Assembly: GCA_021767985.1 (NCBI GenBank)
Contig: JAASSH010000007.1
Coordinates: 1 to 15,397, forward strand
DNA: 15,397 nt
Direction: 5' to 3'
DNA from: Gammaproteobacteria bacterium
GTDB lineage: Bacteria > Pseudomonadota > Gammaproteobacteria > GCA-001735895
Every line of letters begins with the position of its first letter. The first letter of the stretch is position 1. The notes under the pieces are model-generated. The model was not told the origin of the DNA, made no database searches, and saw nothing but the letters and a program-made list of their open reading frames with translations. Positions 1 through 6,862 of the stretch are shown here, piece by piece. Made by a program: the position numbers and the translations under genes.

Positions 1-908
1 CGCATGTAGTTGAGCTGGGTTCGGGTATCGTAAATTCCCTGGCGATGCTGCCAGCCGATTTTCTGCATTTGCACCTCGCTGAGCGGCTCGCTGACCACGA
101 TGCGATCGCGAATCGCGGCGACGCGCCGGCTGATGTGTCGATGGCCCGCAGCCCAGGCGTTTGTCGCCAGCAATACTTTATTGGCGGTGATGCTGGCGCG
201 CGGCGTTTCGACCACGATGCCCGCGACGGTCCTGCGATTACCGAGATGTGGCGTGTTTTCGTAGAGGCGTACGCCCAGTTCCAGCGCCGCCCGTTTCAGG
301 CCGCGTACCAGCTTGCCCGGGTGTACGGTGCCGCTGCGCTGCTTCGACCAGGCACCGCCATGAAAAATCGGCGAATTGATCTCGGCCTGTACCCCGGCCC
401 TGTCCAGCTTGACCGCGTCGTGCCCATACTTGAGATAAAGCTGATAGTCTTCCTCGACGGTGGGTAATCCCTCGTCGCCGATCGAAACCTTCATCTCCCC
501 GCCCCACTCGATGTCGCAGTCGATCTGGAAATGCTCGATGGTCTGTTTGAAGGCATCCATGTTTTCGCGCCCGAGACGTTCCAGTTCGGCCACGTCTTCG
601 GGGAAAATGCGTTCGGTATTGTCGATTCCGTGCATCACCGAGGTCGACATGATTGCGGCCGGCCTCCCGCTGGCGCCGTTGGCGACGCTCTTTGCCTCGA
701 TCAAGGCCACATCGCGCTCCGGATTCTGTTGCTTCGCCTGCAGTGCGGCCCACAGCCCGCAAAATCCACCGCCAACGACGAGCAAGTCGCAATCGATATC
801 CTGCGTCAGCGCGGCCTCGTCATCGACCGCGTCGAGACTGTCGAGCCAGTAAGTGGTGAAACGGGTATTCTGGAGTGCCTGCAGGGCTTGTCGGTCGGCT
901 TCAGTCAT
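1..908 (-). CDS. FAD-dependent oxidoreductase, DAO family (partial, C-terminus outside window)
   Basis: Probably a flavin-dependent amine or amino-acid oxidase of the glycine/D-amino-acid oxidase (DAO) fold, similar in layout to gamma-glutamylputrescine oxidase (PuuB). My own reverse-strand translation is open from the ATG at 908 to the window edge, giving about 302 residues; roughly the last third of a usual 420-440 residue protein is missing. The Rossmann dinucleotide motif VVGGGFCGLWAAL lies at residues 44-56, followed by the acidic E71 that normally binds the FAD ribose. GASGRPAA (78-85) is the flavin-contacting segment seen in PuuB-like oxidases. A HPGKLVRGL segment begins the substrate domain. 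It is probably the last gene of the minus-strand run with the zinc-ribbon and PhyH genes, 61 nt after the former. The ribosome site is weak. Family is secure; substrate is unknown. Confidence 0.85.
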   Translation of the reverse strand, partial: MTEADRQALQALQNTRFTTYWLDSLDAVDDEAALTQDIDCDLLVVGGGFCGLWAALQAKQQNPERDVALIEAKSVANGASGRPAAIMSTSVMHGIDNTERIFPEDVAELERLGRENMDAFKQTIEHFQIDCDIEWGGEMKVSIGDEGLPTVEEDYQLYLKYGHDAVKLDRAGVQAEINSPIFHGGAWSKQRSGTVHPGKLVRGLKRAALELGVRLYENTPHLGNRRTVAGIVVETPRASITANKVLLATNAWAAGHRHISRRVAAIRDRIVVSEPLSEVQMQKIGWQHRQGIYDTRTQLNYM

Positions 909-969
909 CGCTCGGAGTTATAATTGCGGCTGGCTGATATTATCACCTTTATGGCAGGCAATCGCGATG

Positions 970-1203
970 TTAGCGCTTGGCGGAATCCTCCCGTTGGTAT
1001 ACTCGCAGCATGCTGACCCGGTGGCAGCCGCGGCATCGACCCAGCCGATAAACCGGACCCAGGCCCCGGTAGCGCATCCCGCCGTAGTCCCATACCGACG
1101 TTTCATGGCCGCATTTACGACACTGCATCATCCAGCTGCGCGATTCGTTCTCGATCCTGTGCATTAAACCAGGAAACAGGCCTTTGATCAGGGTCCGCAG
1201 CAT
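970..1203 (-). CDS. Small zinc-ribbon protein, 77 aa, unknown function
   Basis: A short protein with two CxxC pairs, C28/C31 (CRKCG) and C57/C60 (CRGCH), spaced 25 residues apart. This is the expected layout of a zinc ribbon binding one structural Zn(II). Residues 1-24 are a basic and hydrophobic lead (MLRTLIKGLFPGLMHR) that could be a short amphipathic helix. No enzyme motif is visible. Its ATG lies 6 nt after the phyH-family stop codon on the same strand, so the two are very likely co-transcribed and perhaps translationally coupled. The paired cysteines and the tight spacing are the reasons for calling it real. It could be a nucleic-acid-binding or metal-handling accessory protein; I do not recognise the family. 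Confidence 0.6.
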   Translation of the reverse strand: MLRTLIKGLFPGLMHRIENESRSWMMQCRKCGHETSVWDYGGMRYRGLGPVYRLGRCRGCHRVSMLRVYQREDSAKR

Positions 1204-1209
1204 AGCGCG

Positions 1210-2067
1210 TTAAGCGCCCAGGTAGTCATCGATCTGCGCGGTGCGATAACCGTCTTCACGCCACAGGATCGGGAAGTAGTTTTCGTCCAGCAGGTTATCG
1301 CCGAGGCGTTTGTAGCGGCTGTAAATCGGGCCGATTCCCTGGTCGAAATGTTGCGGCTGATACTCGACGTCGCTGCGCATCGCGTGCAGCACCAGCGCGC
1401 GCCGCGGGTTGGGGCTCGTGTTGGCGCCGGAGCCGTGCCAGGTCCAGCCGTGATGAAACGAGCCGCCGCCGGCCTTGACTTCGACGTAAACGATATCCGG
1501 TTCGACGCCCTCGCGCGCGGCCGCCTCGCGCATCGGTTTGCGGTAATCCTCGGGCGCGTGAAATTCACCCTCGGGCTCGCCCGGTTGCCATTTATGCGAG
1601 CCGCGTACGAACTCGATCGTGCCGCCATCGGCCCGGGTATCGTCGAGCGCTATCCAGCAGGTCAGAAGGTCGGACGGGGTGAACCATGCGAGGTAGGCGC
1701 TGTCCTGGTGGAAGCCGAGCGATTTCGTTGCCGGTGGTTTCCACAGTACGTTGTCGATCATGATGCGGACCCCGGGCCATCCGCCGAGCGTGGCGATGTT
1801 TTTGGCCAGCCCCGCGTCGAGCACCACGCGTGCGATCTGACGATTAGCCTTCCAGCCGTTGCAGATTTGTCGGGTCAGATCGGGATCGCCGGTTTTGGCC
1901 TGCCAGTTGACTTCGTCCGGACGCACCCCGGTTTCGAAGCGGCCGTGGAACAGGTCATCGAATGCACGGTGCAGTGACGGCAGGCCTGCGGGCGCGATCA
2001 GCTGATCGACAACCAGGAATCCGTCCTGGTCGAACAGGGCTTTATCTTTGTCGTTGACTTTGTACAT
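1210..2067 (-). CDS. Phytanoyl-CoA dioxygenase (PhyH) family Fe(II)/2-oxoglutarate oxygenase
   Basis: A cytoplasmic non-haem iron oxygenase that would hydroxylate a small molecule using 2-oxoglutarate and O2, giving succinate and CO2. At 285 residues it has normal length for the family. The double-stranded beta-helix core carries the metal triad: H120 and D122 in GFHQDSAYL and H211 in the WHGSGANTSPNPRR segment. R222, eleven residues after H211, is the expected 2-oxoglutarate carboxylate binder, the spacing recalled from human PhyH. It sits 44 nt after a 111-residue unknown gene and 6 nt before a zinc-ribbon gene on the same strand, with an FAD oxidase next. Members of this family act on very diverse substrates, including ectoine, mitomycin-type compounds, phosphonates and fatty acyl-CoA, so the substrate is not assignable. 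Pairing with an FAD amine oxidase hints at an amine or N-methyl compound. Confidence 0.9.
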   Translation of the reverse strand: MYKVNDKDKALFDQDGFLVVDQLIAPAGLPSLHRAFDDLFHGRFETGVRPDEVNWQAKTGDPDLTRQICNGWKANRQIARVVLDAGLAKNIATLGGWPGVRIMIDNVLWKPPATKSLGFHQDSAYLAWFTPSDLLTCWIALDDTRADGGTIEFVRGSHKWQPGEPEGEFHAPEDYRKPMREAAAREGVEPDIVYVEVKAGGGSFHHGWTWHGSGANTSPNPRRALVLHAMRSDVEYQPQHFDQGIGPIYSRYKRLGDNLLDENYFPILWREDGYRTAQIDDYLGA

Positions 2068-2111
2068 TCCGGAGCCGATGTTCGGGTCGAGGCCAGCGAT
2101 AACTCTGGAGA

Positions 2112-2447
2112 CTAGTTCGGCCAGTCTTCGCCGTCGGTATAGCGCGTACCGCGATGGCCTCTTTTGGGCACCGGGGATTGCAGACGCTCGCCAGGCGCCT
2201 CGACGATAATCAGAATCCTGGGCTTACCGGAGCCGGGGTTCGTGACGCCGGTGATAAAGCGTTTGATGCGCAGGCGGCCGTGCAGTTGATCGTTGAAAAT
2301 TGTGTAGACATAGTCGCCGACCTTGAGCCGCTTCGGCTCGGATCCCGCCATGTGAAACTCGAATTCGTCCCGGCTGCCGTCATAGAGCGAATCCAGGGTT
2401 TCGATACCGGCCGCTGCCGGAATCGTCTTGGTGATGCCAAAGCTCAT
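2112..2447 (-). CDS. Hypothetical protein, 111 aa, basic
   Basis: I do not recognise this protein. The N-terminal half is mixed and acidic (GSRDEFEFHMAG), followed by KRLKVGDYVYTIFNDQL, which reads like the first strands of a small beta barrel of the PUA, ASCH or KOW/SH3-like kind, and a second strand-rich stretch ending PRILIIVEAPGERL (about residues 75-88). The last 20 or so residues are polar and probably disordered. There is no signal peptide or membrane segment. It is the first gene of the minus-strand run that continues through the PhyH-family oxygenase, and it lies divergent from the Fur-regulated substrate-binding protein. The ATG at 2447 has a poor ribosome site (GGGATGGATCG). Codon use and position in the run support a real gene. 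Confidence 0.55.
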   Translation of the reverse strand: MSFGITKTIPAAAGIETLDSLYDGSRDEFEFHMAGSEPKRLKVGDYVYTIFNDQLHGRLRIKRFITGVTNPGSGKPRILIIVEAPGERLQSPVPKRGHRGTRYTDGEDWPN

Positions 2448-2574
2448 CGATCCATCCCGTCAAACAAATCTGCAACGCCATGATAAGGGACGATCCATAA
2501 GCTCGGCAACAACCGCTACGGCAGTTGATCCCGATCAATTACCTGGCACCGCGGAGGCACTAGAATATCTATTA

Positions 2575-2603
2575 TTGTTATTACAAATGAGAATGATTAA
2601 CAT
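2575..2603 (+). promoter_or_regulatory. Candidate sigma70 promoter of the iron substrate-binding gene
   Basis: TTGTTA at 2575-2580 and TAACAT at 2598-2603 are separated by 17 bp, a good vegetative promoter layout about 70 nt upstream of the ATG at 2672. The -10 hexamer and most of the spacer lie inside the predicted Fur site, the expected geometry for iron repression. The match is by eye, and nearby AT-rich stretches offer alternatives. Confidence 0.45.
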
Positions 2604-2615
2604 TTGCATTCGCAT
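2586..2615 (+). promoter_or_regulatory. Fur box, extended hexamer array
   Basis: AATGAGAATGATTAACATT at 2586-2604 resembles the Fur consensus GATAATGATAATCATTATC and is an imperfect palindrome matching its own reverse complement at 14 of 19 positions. It continues rightward as further CATT repeats with a 6-bp period (2601, 2607 and 2613), consistent with extended Fur sites that bind more than one dimer. It sits directly upstream of a ferric-iron-type substrate-binding protein gene and overlaps its likely promoter, so repression by Fe(II)-Fur in iron-replete cells is the natural reading. Confidence 0.75.
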
Positions 2616-2671
2616 TAACGATTTAGTAATTTAGCCATCCACAATTGCTTCTACCCCGGAGATGTTCAGCG

Positions 2672-3709
2672 ATGTACCGCAATTTTATCGCAAAAAAAAT
2701 ACTGACAGTTACCGCACTGTGCCTGTCGCTTATCCTGGGCCAGGGTGTCGCCATGGCGCAGGAAGTCAATGTCTATTCGGCACGCAAGGAGGCCCTGATA
2801 CTGCCGCTGCTGCAGAAGTTCGAGGCCGAAACAGGCATTGGCTTCAACCTGATTACCGCGAAAGCCGACGCTTTGTTGAAGCGGCTCGAGGCCGAGGGAC
2901 AGTCTTCGCCAGCCGACCTGTTCATCACCACCGACGCCGGTCGACTGCAGCGCGCCAGGGACGCGGGAGTGCTGCGGCCGGTGGATAATTCGGTGTTAAC
3001 CGAAAAAATACCCGCTAACCTGCGTGACGCGGAAAACTACTGGTTTGGCCTGTCACAGCGTGCACGGGTTATTTTCTACGCCAAAGACCGGGTAGATCCG
3101 GCCGAGCTCTCGACCTACGAAGCGCTCACCGACCCGAAGTGGAAACAAAGAATCTGCATTCGATCCTCGAGCAACATCTATAACCAGTCCTTGGTTGCCT
3201 CGATGATCGAGGCGCACGGAGTCGATCAAACCGAGGCCTGGGCGCGAGGGCTGGTCGCCAATTTCGCGCGCAAACCGGCGGGTGGCGATACCGATCAGCT
3301 GCGGGCGGCGGCGGCCGGACTGTGCGATATCGCGATTGCGAATACCTATTACTACGGCCGGCTGGTTAACAGCAGCAAGGACGAGGAGCGCGAGGTCGCG
3401 AGCAGCCTGGGCGTTTTCTGGCCCAACCAGGGCGACCGTGGCGCGCACGTCAATGTCAGCGGTGCCGCCGTCACCCGGTATGCCAAGCATGGCGCCGAGG
3501 CCGAACGCCTGCTGGAATTCCTGGTCAACGACGCATCGCAAACCTGGTATGCCGAGGTCAACAACGAGTACCCGGTAGTCGCCGGCGCCGCGGTGTCGGA
3601 CACGCTCAAGTCTTTTGGAGACTTCAAGGGCGACAGCCTGAACCTGACGCGCCTCGGCGAAAATAACCGCGCGGCGGTGCAGTTGATGGATCGTGCCGGC
3701 TGGCGTTAA
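2672..3709 (+). CDS. Ferric-iron ABC transporter periplasmic substrate-binding protein (FbpA/FutA/AfuA type)
   Basis: A periplasmic binding protein that would capture Fe(III) and hand it to an inner-membrane ABC permease. From the ATG at 2672 it has 345 residues. A typical signal peptide spans residues 1-29, with a KK-containing N-region, a hydrophobic core and cleavage after AMA, before QEVNVYS. The iron-binding tyrosines of this family are visible: Y35 in NVYSARKE and the Y226-Y228 cluster in ANTYYYGRL. The ATG was preferred to a TTG at 2645 because GGAG at 2658-2661 lies 10 nt upstream and the signal peptide then starts cleanly. A Fur box overlaps the promoter. No permease or ATPase gene follows; the next gene is convergent, so the protein appears to be an orphan subunit here. 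A role in iron uptake is well supported. Confidence 0.9.
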   Translation: MYRNFIAKKILTVTALCLSLILGQGVAMAQEVNVYSARKEALILPLLQKFEAETGIGFNLITAKADALLKRLEAEGQSSPADLFITTDAGRLQRARDAGVLRPVDNSVLTEKIPANLRDAENYWFGLSQRARVIFYAKDRVDPAELSTYEALTDPKWKQRICIRSSSNIYNQSLVASMIEAHGVDQTEAWARGLVANFARKPAGGDTDQLRAAAAGLCDIAIANTYYYGRLVNSSKDEEREVASSLGVFWPNQGDRGAHVNVSGAAVTRYAKHGAEAERLLEFLVNDASQTWYAEVNNEYPVVAGAAVSDTLKSFGDFKGDSLNLTRLGENNRAAVQLMDRAGWR

Positions 3710-3718
3710 CGCCAGCTG
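3697..3718. terminator. Hairpin at the convergent gene ends (terminator-like, no T-tract)
   Basis: GCTGGCGTTAACGCCAGC at 3699-3716 is a perfect 18-bp palindrome that folds to a 7-bp GC-rich stem with a TTAA loop, extendable by a G-U and a C-G pair. It contains the stop codon of the substrate-binding gene and lies 40 nt from the end of the convergent hydrolase gene. No run of T follows on either strand, so an intrinsic terminator is uncertain; it may instead protect the 3' end or work with Rho. Confidence 0.4.
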
Positions 3719-3755
3719 AGGTCATGCGGTACTCCGGGATTGGGGAACTGAATGG

Positions 3756-4760
3756 TCAGGCCAGCAGTTCCGCAATGGCCTGGTCGAGATACTTCTGGAA
3801 CTCGGGATCGTTACCGGGCGAGGCGACGCAATGCCCCCATGGTGAGCGGTAGATGCGCAGTTCACCGTTACTGATGTGCTCGATTTCGATCTGGTTATCT
3901 TCGGGTGGGAAGTAAAGGTCATTGTCGCAGACGATGACGATAGTCTTCGCAGTGATCGCGGCAAGGCTCGCCCCGAAGTCGTGCCGGTAGCGTTCGTTAG
4001 CGCTGATATCGCCCTGTTGCCAGGTCCAGAGCATGCATAACAGGTCGTTGGCGTCCCACTCGAGATGATCGCGTTCCCAGTCCTGCAGCAGCGCCTCGGC
4101 GCTGTCGAATCCGAGCAGGCGATACATTTGCTCGCGGTAGAAAGTCTGTGAATAGGCCCAGCCGGCATAAACCCGGCCAAAGGCCTTGAGGCCTCGCTCG
4201 GGTGGCGCACTGTAATTACCGTTGTCGTAGGTCGAGTCTGCCTGGAGCGCGGCCTTGACCCCTTCGAGAAACACGATGTTGTGCTCGGAGGTTTTCGCCG
4301 AGGCGCAAAACGGCAGGATGGCGTCGACGAACCCGGGATACTGCGCCCCCCATTGAAACGACTGGCAGCCGGCCATCGACCAGCCGGTTACCAGCGCCAC
4401 TCGACTGACGCCGAGCACTTCGGTCAGCAGTCGGTGTTGGGCGCGCACGTTATCGTGCAGCGTGATTTGCGGGAAACCTGCAGCGTTGTAAGGCGCCGGC
4501 GTATTGCTCGGCGAAGATGAAACGCCGTTGCCGAACATGTTGATCGAAACGACGAAATGGCGCGCCGGGTCGATGGCGCGCCCGGGGCCGAAGTAGCCCT
4601 CGTTACGCAGGTGAGTGCCGGTATAAAAGGTCGGCAGCACGACCACGTTGTCTCCGGCCTGGTTCAGTTCGCCATAGGTTTTATAGGCCAGCCGGGCGCC
4701 GCTGAAAACAACGCCCGACTGCAGTTCGAAATCGCCGAGATCGAATAACTGGTAGTCCAT
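3756..4760 (-). CDS. Alpha/beta hydrolase related to homoserine O-acetyltransferase (MetX-like)
   Basis: A cytoplasmic alpha/beta-hydrolase-fold protein of 334 residues in the MetX-like group, which contains acyltransferases and plain hydrolases. The nucleophile elbow is GWSMAG with S128, where MetX enzymes usually carry a GGSMGG-type motif. The acid is most likely D281 in DNDLYFPPEDN and the base H310 in SPWGHCVASPG, so the catalytic triad is complete. The block LPTFYTGTH (42-50) forms the oxyanion-hole region. I chose the ATG at 4760 because it overlaps the stop of the upstream GS-like gene as TGATG, a classic coupled start; the longer reading from 4823 would run 63 nt into that gene. No methionine-biosynthesis gene is nearby. 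Co-expression with a GS-like ligase suggests it cleaves an amide or ester, or transfers an acyl group, in that pathway. That role is inference. Confidence 0.85.
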   Translation of the reverse strand: MDYQLFDLGDFELQSGVVFSGARLAYKTYGELNQAGDNVVVLPTFYTGTHLRNEGYFGPGRAIDPARHFVVSINMFGNGVSSSPSNTPAPYNAAGFPQITLHDNVRAQHRLLTEVLGVSRVALVTGWSMAGCQSFQWGAQYPGFVDAILPFCASAKTSEHNIVFLEGVKAALQADSTYDNGNYSAPPERGLKAFGRVYAGWAYSQTFYREQMYRLLGFDSAEALLQDWERDHLEWDANDLLCMLWTWQQGDISANERYRHDFGASLAAITAKTIVIVCDNDLYFPPEDNQIEIEHISNGELRIYRSPWGHCVASPGNDPEFQKYLDQAIAELLA

Positions 4761-6178
4761 CAGAACAGGCGCAGGTATTCCTGTAGTTCCCAGTCGGTTG
4801 TCACCTGGTGGTAACGCTCCCATTCGTCGACCTTGTAGGCCAGGAAGGACGACAGCATCTGTTCTCCCAGCACCTGTTTCGCGAGTTTACTCTTGCCCAG
4901 CTGCTCGGTCGCCTCCAGCAGGTTGCGCGGCAACGCAGTCAACTTTTGCTGTCTTTTCTCATCCATGACGTAGAGGTCTTCGTCCACCGACTTGCCCGGA
5001 TCGATTTTATTGACGACGCCATCGACGGTCGCCGCCAGCATCATGCCGAGTCCGAGATAAGGATTCATGCACATATCGGCGGCGCGATTTTCGAGCGCGA
5101 ACCGGCTTTGCGGCATGCGCAGCATCGCCGAGCGATTATTCGAGCCGTAGGTAATATGCGTCGGCGCCCAGGTATAGACGCCGCCTTCGAAACCGCCCAC
5201 CTTGGGCACTAATCCGTTATAAGAATTAACCGTGCTGCAGGCCACCGCCGTGATCGCGGCTCCGTGCTTGAGAATACCGCCAATCGCGTGGTAAGCCGTC
5301 TGGCTCCAGCCACCCTTAGTGTCTACATAGAGGTTCTTGTCGGGCCTGCCGACCTTGACCAGGGACGTGTTCATGTGCGCGCCCGAACGCCAGTCACCGG
5401 TGGTTGGCTTCGGCATAAAGGTCACGAACATGCCGTGTTTCTTGGCGATTTCCTTCAGCAGTACCCGCAGGAAAACCATGCGATCGGCCATTTCCAGGAC
5501 GTTGGTATAGTGAAAGTCGAGTTCGAACTGCGAATAAGCGCCCTCGGCGACGACATCATGCAGCTGCCAGCCGAGGTCGTTCAGGATGTCCATCAATTCG
5601 CCGAGAAAGCCCATCGCGTCGATCGAATATTCGACATCGTAGCCGAACGCCTGGCGCCGTGGTCGCAGGCCCTCGCCTTCGGCGGGATCGTCGTCGAAAG
5701 CCTTGACCGGTCTGCCGTTTTCATCCCATTGCATGGTGATAAACTCGGGTTCGATGCCGGCCATCATCGCGTAGCCCTGGTCGGCGGCGTCACGGATGAC
5801 GCGCTTCATCGCCTGGCGCGGGCAAAGATTGTAGGGTTTGCCTTCCCACCAAAGGTCTGCGAATACCCAGGCGCAGGTCGGATCCCAGGGGCAGATCACG
5901 AGACTATCGAGGTCGGGTACCGGGATCTGGTCAGAGTCGGCCGGGCCGAGTTCGGGCACGAAGGACACCGAGTGCACCGCGAATTGCGGTCCCTTGCCGA
6001 GGCATAGCGGCTCGAAGTCGGTGATCGGGACCGGCTTGGTCTTGGGAACGCCGAGCATATCGATCCAGCAGGATAGTATGTACTTGACGCCGGCATCCTC
6101 GAGTTTTTTCTTTTCTTTTCTGATGCGTGCCTTGCTGGGGAAGGATTTCTCCATGCTTTCGTAGTAAGTACTGCTCAT
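4760..6178 (-). CDS. glnT: Type III glutamine-synthetase-like ligase (GlnT / gamma-glutamyl-amide synthetase group)
   Basis: A 472-residue ATP-dependent ligase of the glutamine synthetase superfamily. Relatives join glutamate to ammonia or to amines such as methylamine. The N-terminal beta-grasp part covers about residues 25-110 and the catalytic domain follows. Metal and nucleotide residues are visible: GIEPEF (E143, E145), E212, E219 in SQFELDF, H268 in SGAHMNTS, NRSAMLRMP (R349, R354) and ENRAADMCMNPYLG (E363, R365). Two positions differ from the canonical enzyme: the usual NSYKRLVP is NSYNGLVP (318-325), and the second His of the HxH motif is N270. This argues for a substrate other than the standard pair. 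AGGAG lies 7 nt before the ATG at 6178. It follows the Lrp regulator by 20 nt and overlaps the hydrolase start. Family is secure; the exact amine or acid acceptor is unknown. Confidence 0.87.
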   Translation of the reverse strand: MSSTYYESMEKSFPSKARIRKEKKKLEDAGVKYILSCWIDMLGVPKTKPVPITDFEPLCLGKGPQFAVHSVSFVPELGPADSDQIPVPDLDSLVICPWDPTCAWVFADLWWEGKPYNLCPRQAMKRVIRDAADQGYAMMAGIEPEFITMQWDENGRPVKAFDDDPAEGEGLRPRRQAFGYDVEYSIDAMGFLGELMDILNDLGWQLHDVVAEGAYSQFELDFHYTNVLEMADRMVFLRVLLKEIAKKHGMFVTFMPKPTTGDWRSGAHMNTSLVKVGRPDKNLYVDTKGGWSQTAYHAIGGILKHGAAITAVACSTVNSYNGLVPKVGGFEGGVYTWAPTHITYGSNNRSAMLRMPQSRFALENRAADMCMNPYLGLGMMLAATVDGVVNKIDPGKSVDEDLYVMDEKRQQKLTALPRNLLEATEQLGKSKLAKQVLGEQMLSSFLAYKVDEWERYHQVTTDWELQEYLRLF

Positions 6179-6198
6179 CGTGGGGCTCCTCTGGTGGG

Positions 6199-6711
6199 TT
6201 ACTGTGCCTGCCGTTTCAACAGGAACTGGTTCTTGAACATTTCGATACCGCTCATGACCTCGATGTTATCGATATCGTCCTGGCCGAAACACTGTTGTTC
6301 CAGGAATGACTGAAACGCGCTGCGCGTCTCGCAAACGACTTCGATCAGCAGGTCATAGCGACCCGAAACCCAAAGCACGTAAACGACCTCATTGCATTCG
6401 CTCAGACGATGGGCGACCGCGCGCGGAGTGGCTGGATTTGCGACCTTGATGCCAACCATCGCGTCGGCCTTGTAACGAATCGCCATCGGGTCAGCCAGCG
6501 CCACGATTTTCAGGGCTCCGCTTTGTTTCATCGACTGTACCCGGTTGCGTATCGTGCCCTCGGACACGTCGAGTTCGCGGGCGATGTCCTTGTAGGGCAG
6601 GCGGCCGTCCTGCTGCAGCATCTTGATGATGGCGCGGTTCAAATCGTCCTCGGTGGAGGCGATGCCCCGGGCCCGATTGTGCTCGATCGAAACGGCGTTG
6701 TCTGTGGTCAT
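6199..6711 (-). CDS. Lrp/AsnC family transcriptional regulator
   Basis: A DNA-binding regulator that senses a small amino-acid-like effector. Its 170 residues include a roughly 20-residue polar N-terminal extension, then a winged helix-turn-helix (about 22-70, with LPYKDIARELDVSEGTIRNRV across the two key helices) and a C-terminal RAM effector and oligomerisation domain (about 83-158). The GRYD turn at 117-120 (VSGRYDLLIEV) is typical of RAM domains. It is the first gene of the minus-strand unit with the GS-like ligase 20 nt downstream, and it faces the divergent Rieske gene across 151 bp of AT-rich DNA. It therefore most likely controls itself, the ligase and hydrolase, and the Rieske and glyoxalase genes. 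The ribosome site before the ATG at 6711 is weak, and no better start is seen upstream. The effector is probably an amino acid or amine-derived compound, by inference. Confidence 0.92.
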   Translation of the reverse strand: MTTDNAVSIEHNRARGIASTEDDLNRAIIKMLQQDGRLPYKDIARELDVSEGTIRNRVQSMKQSGALKIVALADPMAIRYKADAMVGIKVANPATPRAVAHRLSECNEVVYVLWVSGRYDLLIEVVCETRSAFQSFLEQQCFGQDDIDNIEVMSGIEMFKNQFLLKRQAQ

Positions 6712-6862
6712 GATTATGGTTATTACGATATTTGGCGGAGTATTATTGTTGAAAAAGTAATTTAAAGCAAAATATTTGATGAAAACGTAAAAAGCAACCA
6801 GATTTCACTTCGACATCCGGAAAAGTTGTGCTAATTTAGTGCCCGCTTGCGGGAGTAATGCC
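6712..6862. promoter_or_regulatory. Divergent AT-rich control region between the Lrp gene and the Rieske gene
   Basis: This stretch is markedly more AT-rich than the genes on either side, as is usual for Lrp-type binding regions. ATATTTG occurs twice in direct orientation (6728-6734 and 6772-6778), 44 bp or about four helical turns apart, which would suit an oligomeric Lrp protein binding one DNA face. A possible rightward promoter is TTGAAA (6749-6754) and AATATT (6771-6776), 16 bp apart. All calls here are by eye. Confidence 0.45.

Noticed and set aside
1348..1977. Plus-strand open frame of 209 codons.
   Set aside because: Antisense to the PhyH-family gene with its intact HxD...H motif.
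3699..3716. Perfect 18-bp palindrome considered as a regulator operator.
   Set aside because: It contains the stop codon of the substrate-binding gene and sits between convergent genes, so an operator role is unlikely; kept only as a weak terminator.
3756..4760. Assignment of the alpha/beta hydrolase as a true homoserine O-acetyltransferase (metX).
   Set aside because: The nucleophile motif is GWSMAG, the oxyanion block is divergent, and the gene is coupled to a GS-like ligase with no methionine genes nearby.
5264..6007. Plus-strand open frame of 247 codons.
   Set aside because: Antisense to the GS-like ligase; no motif or ribosome site.
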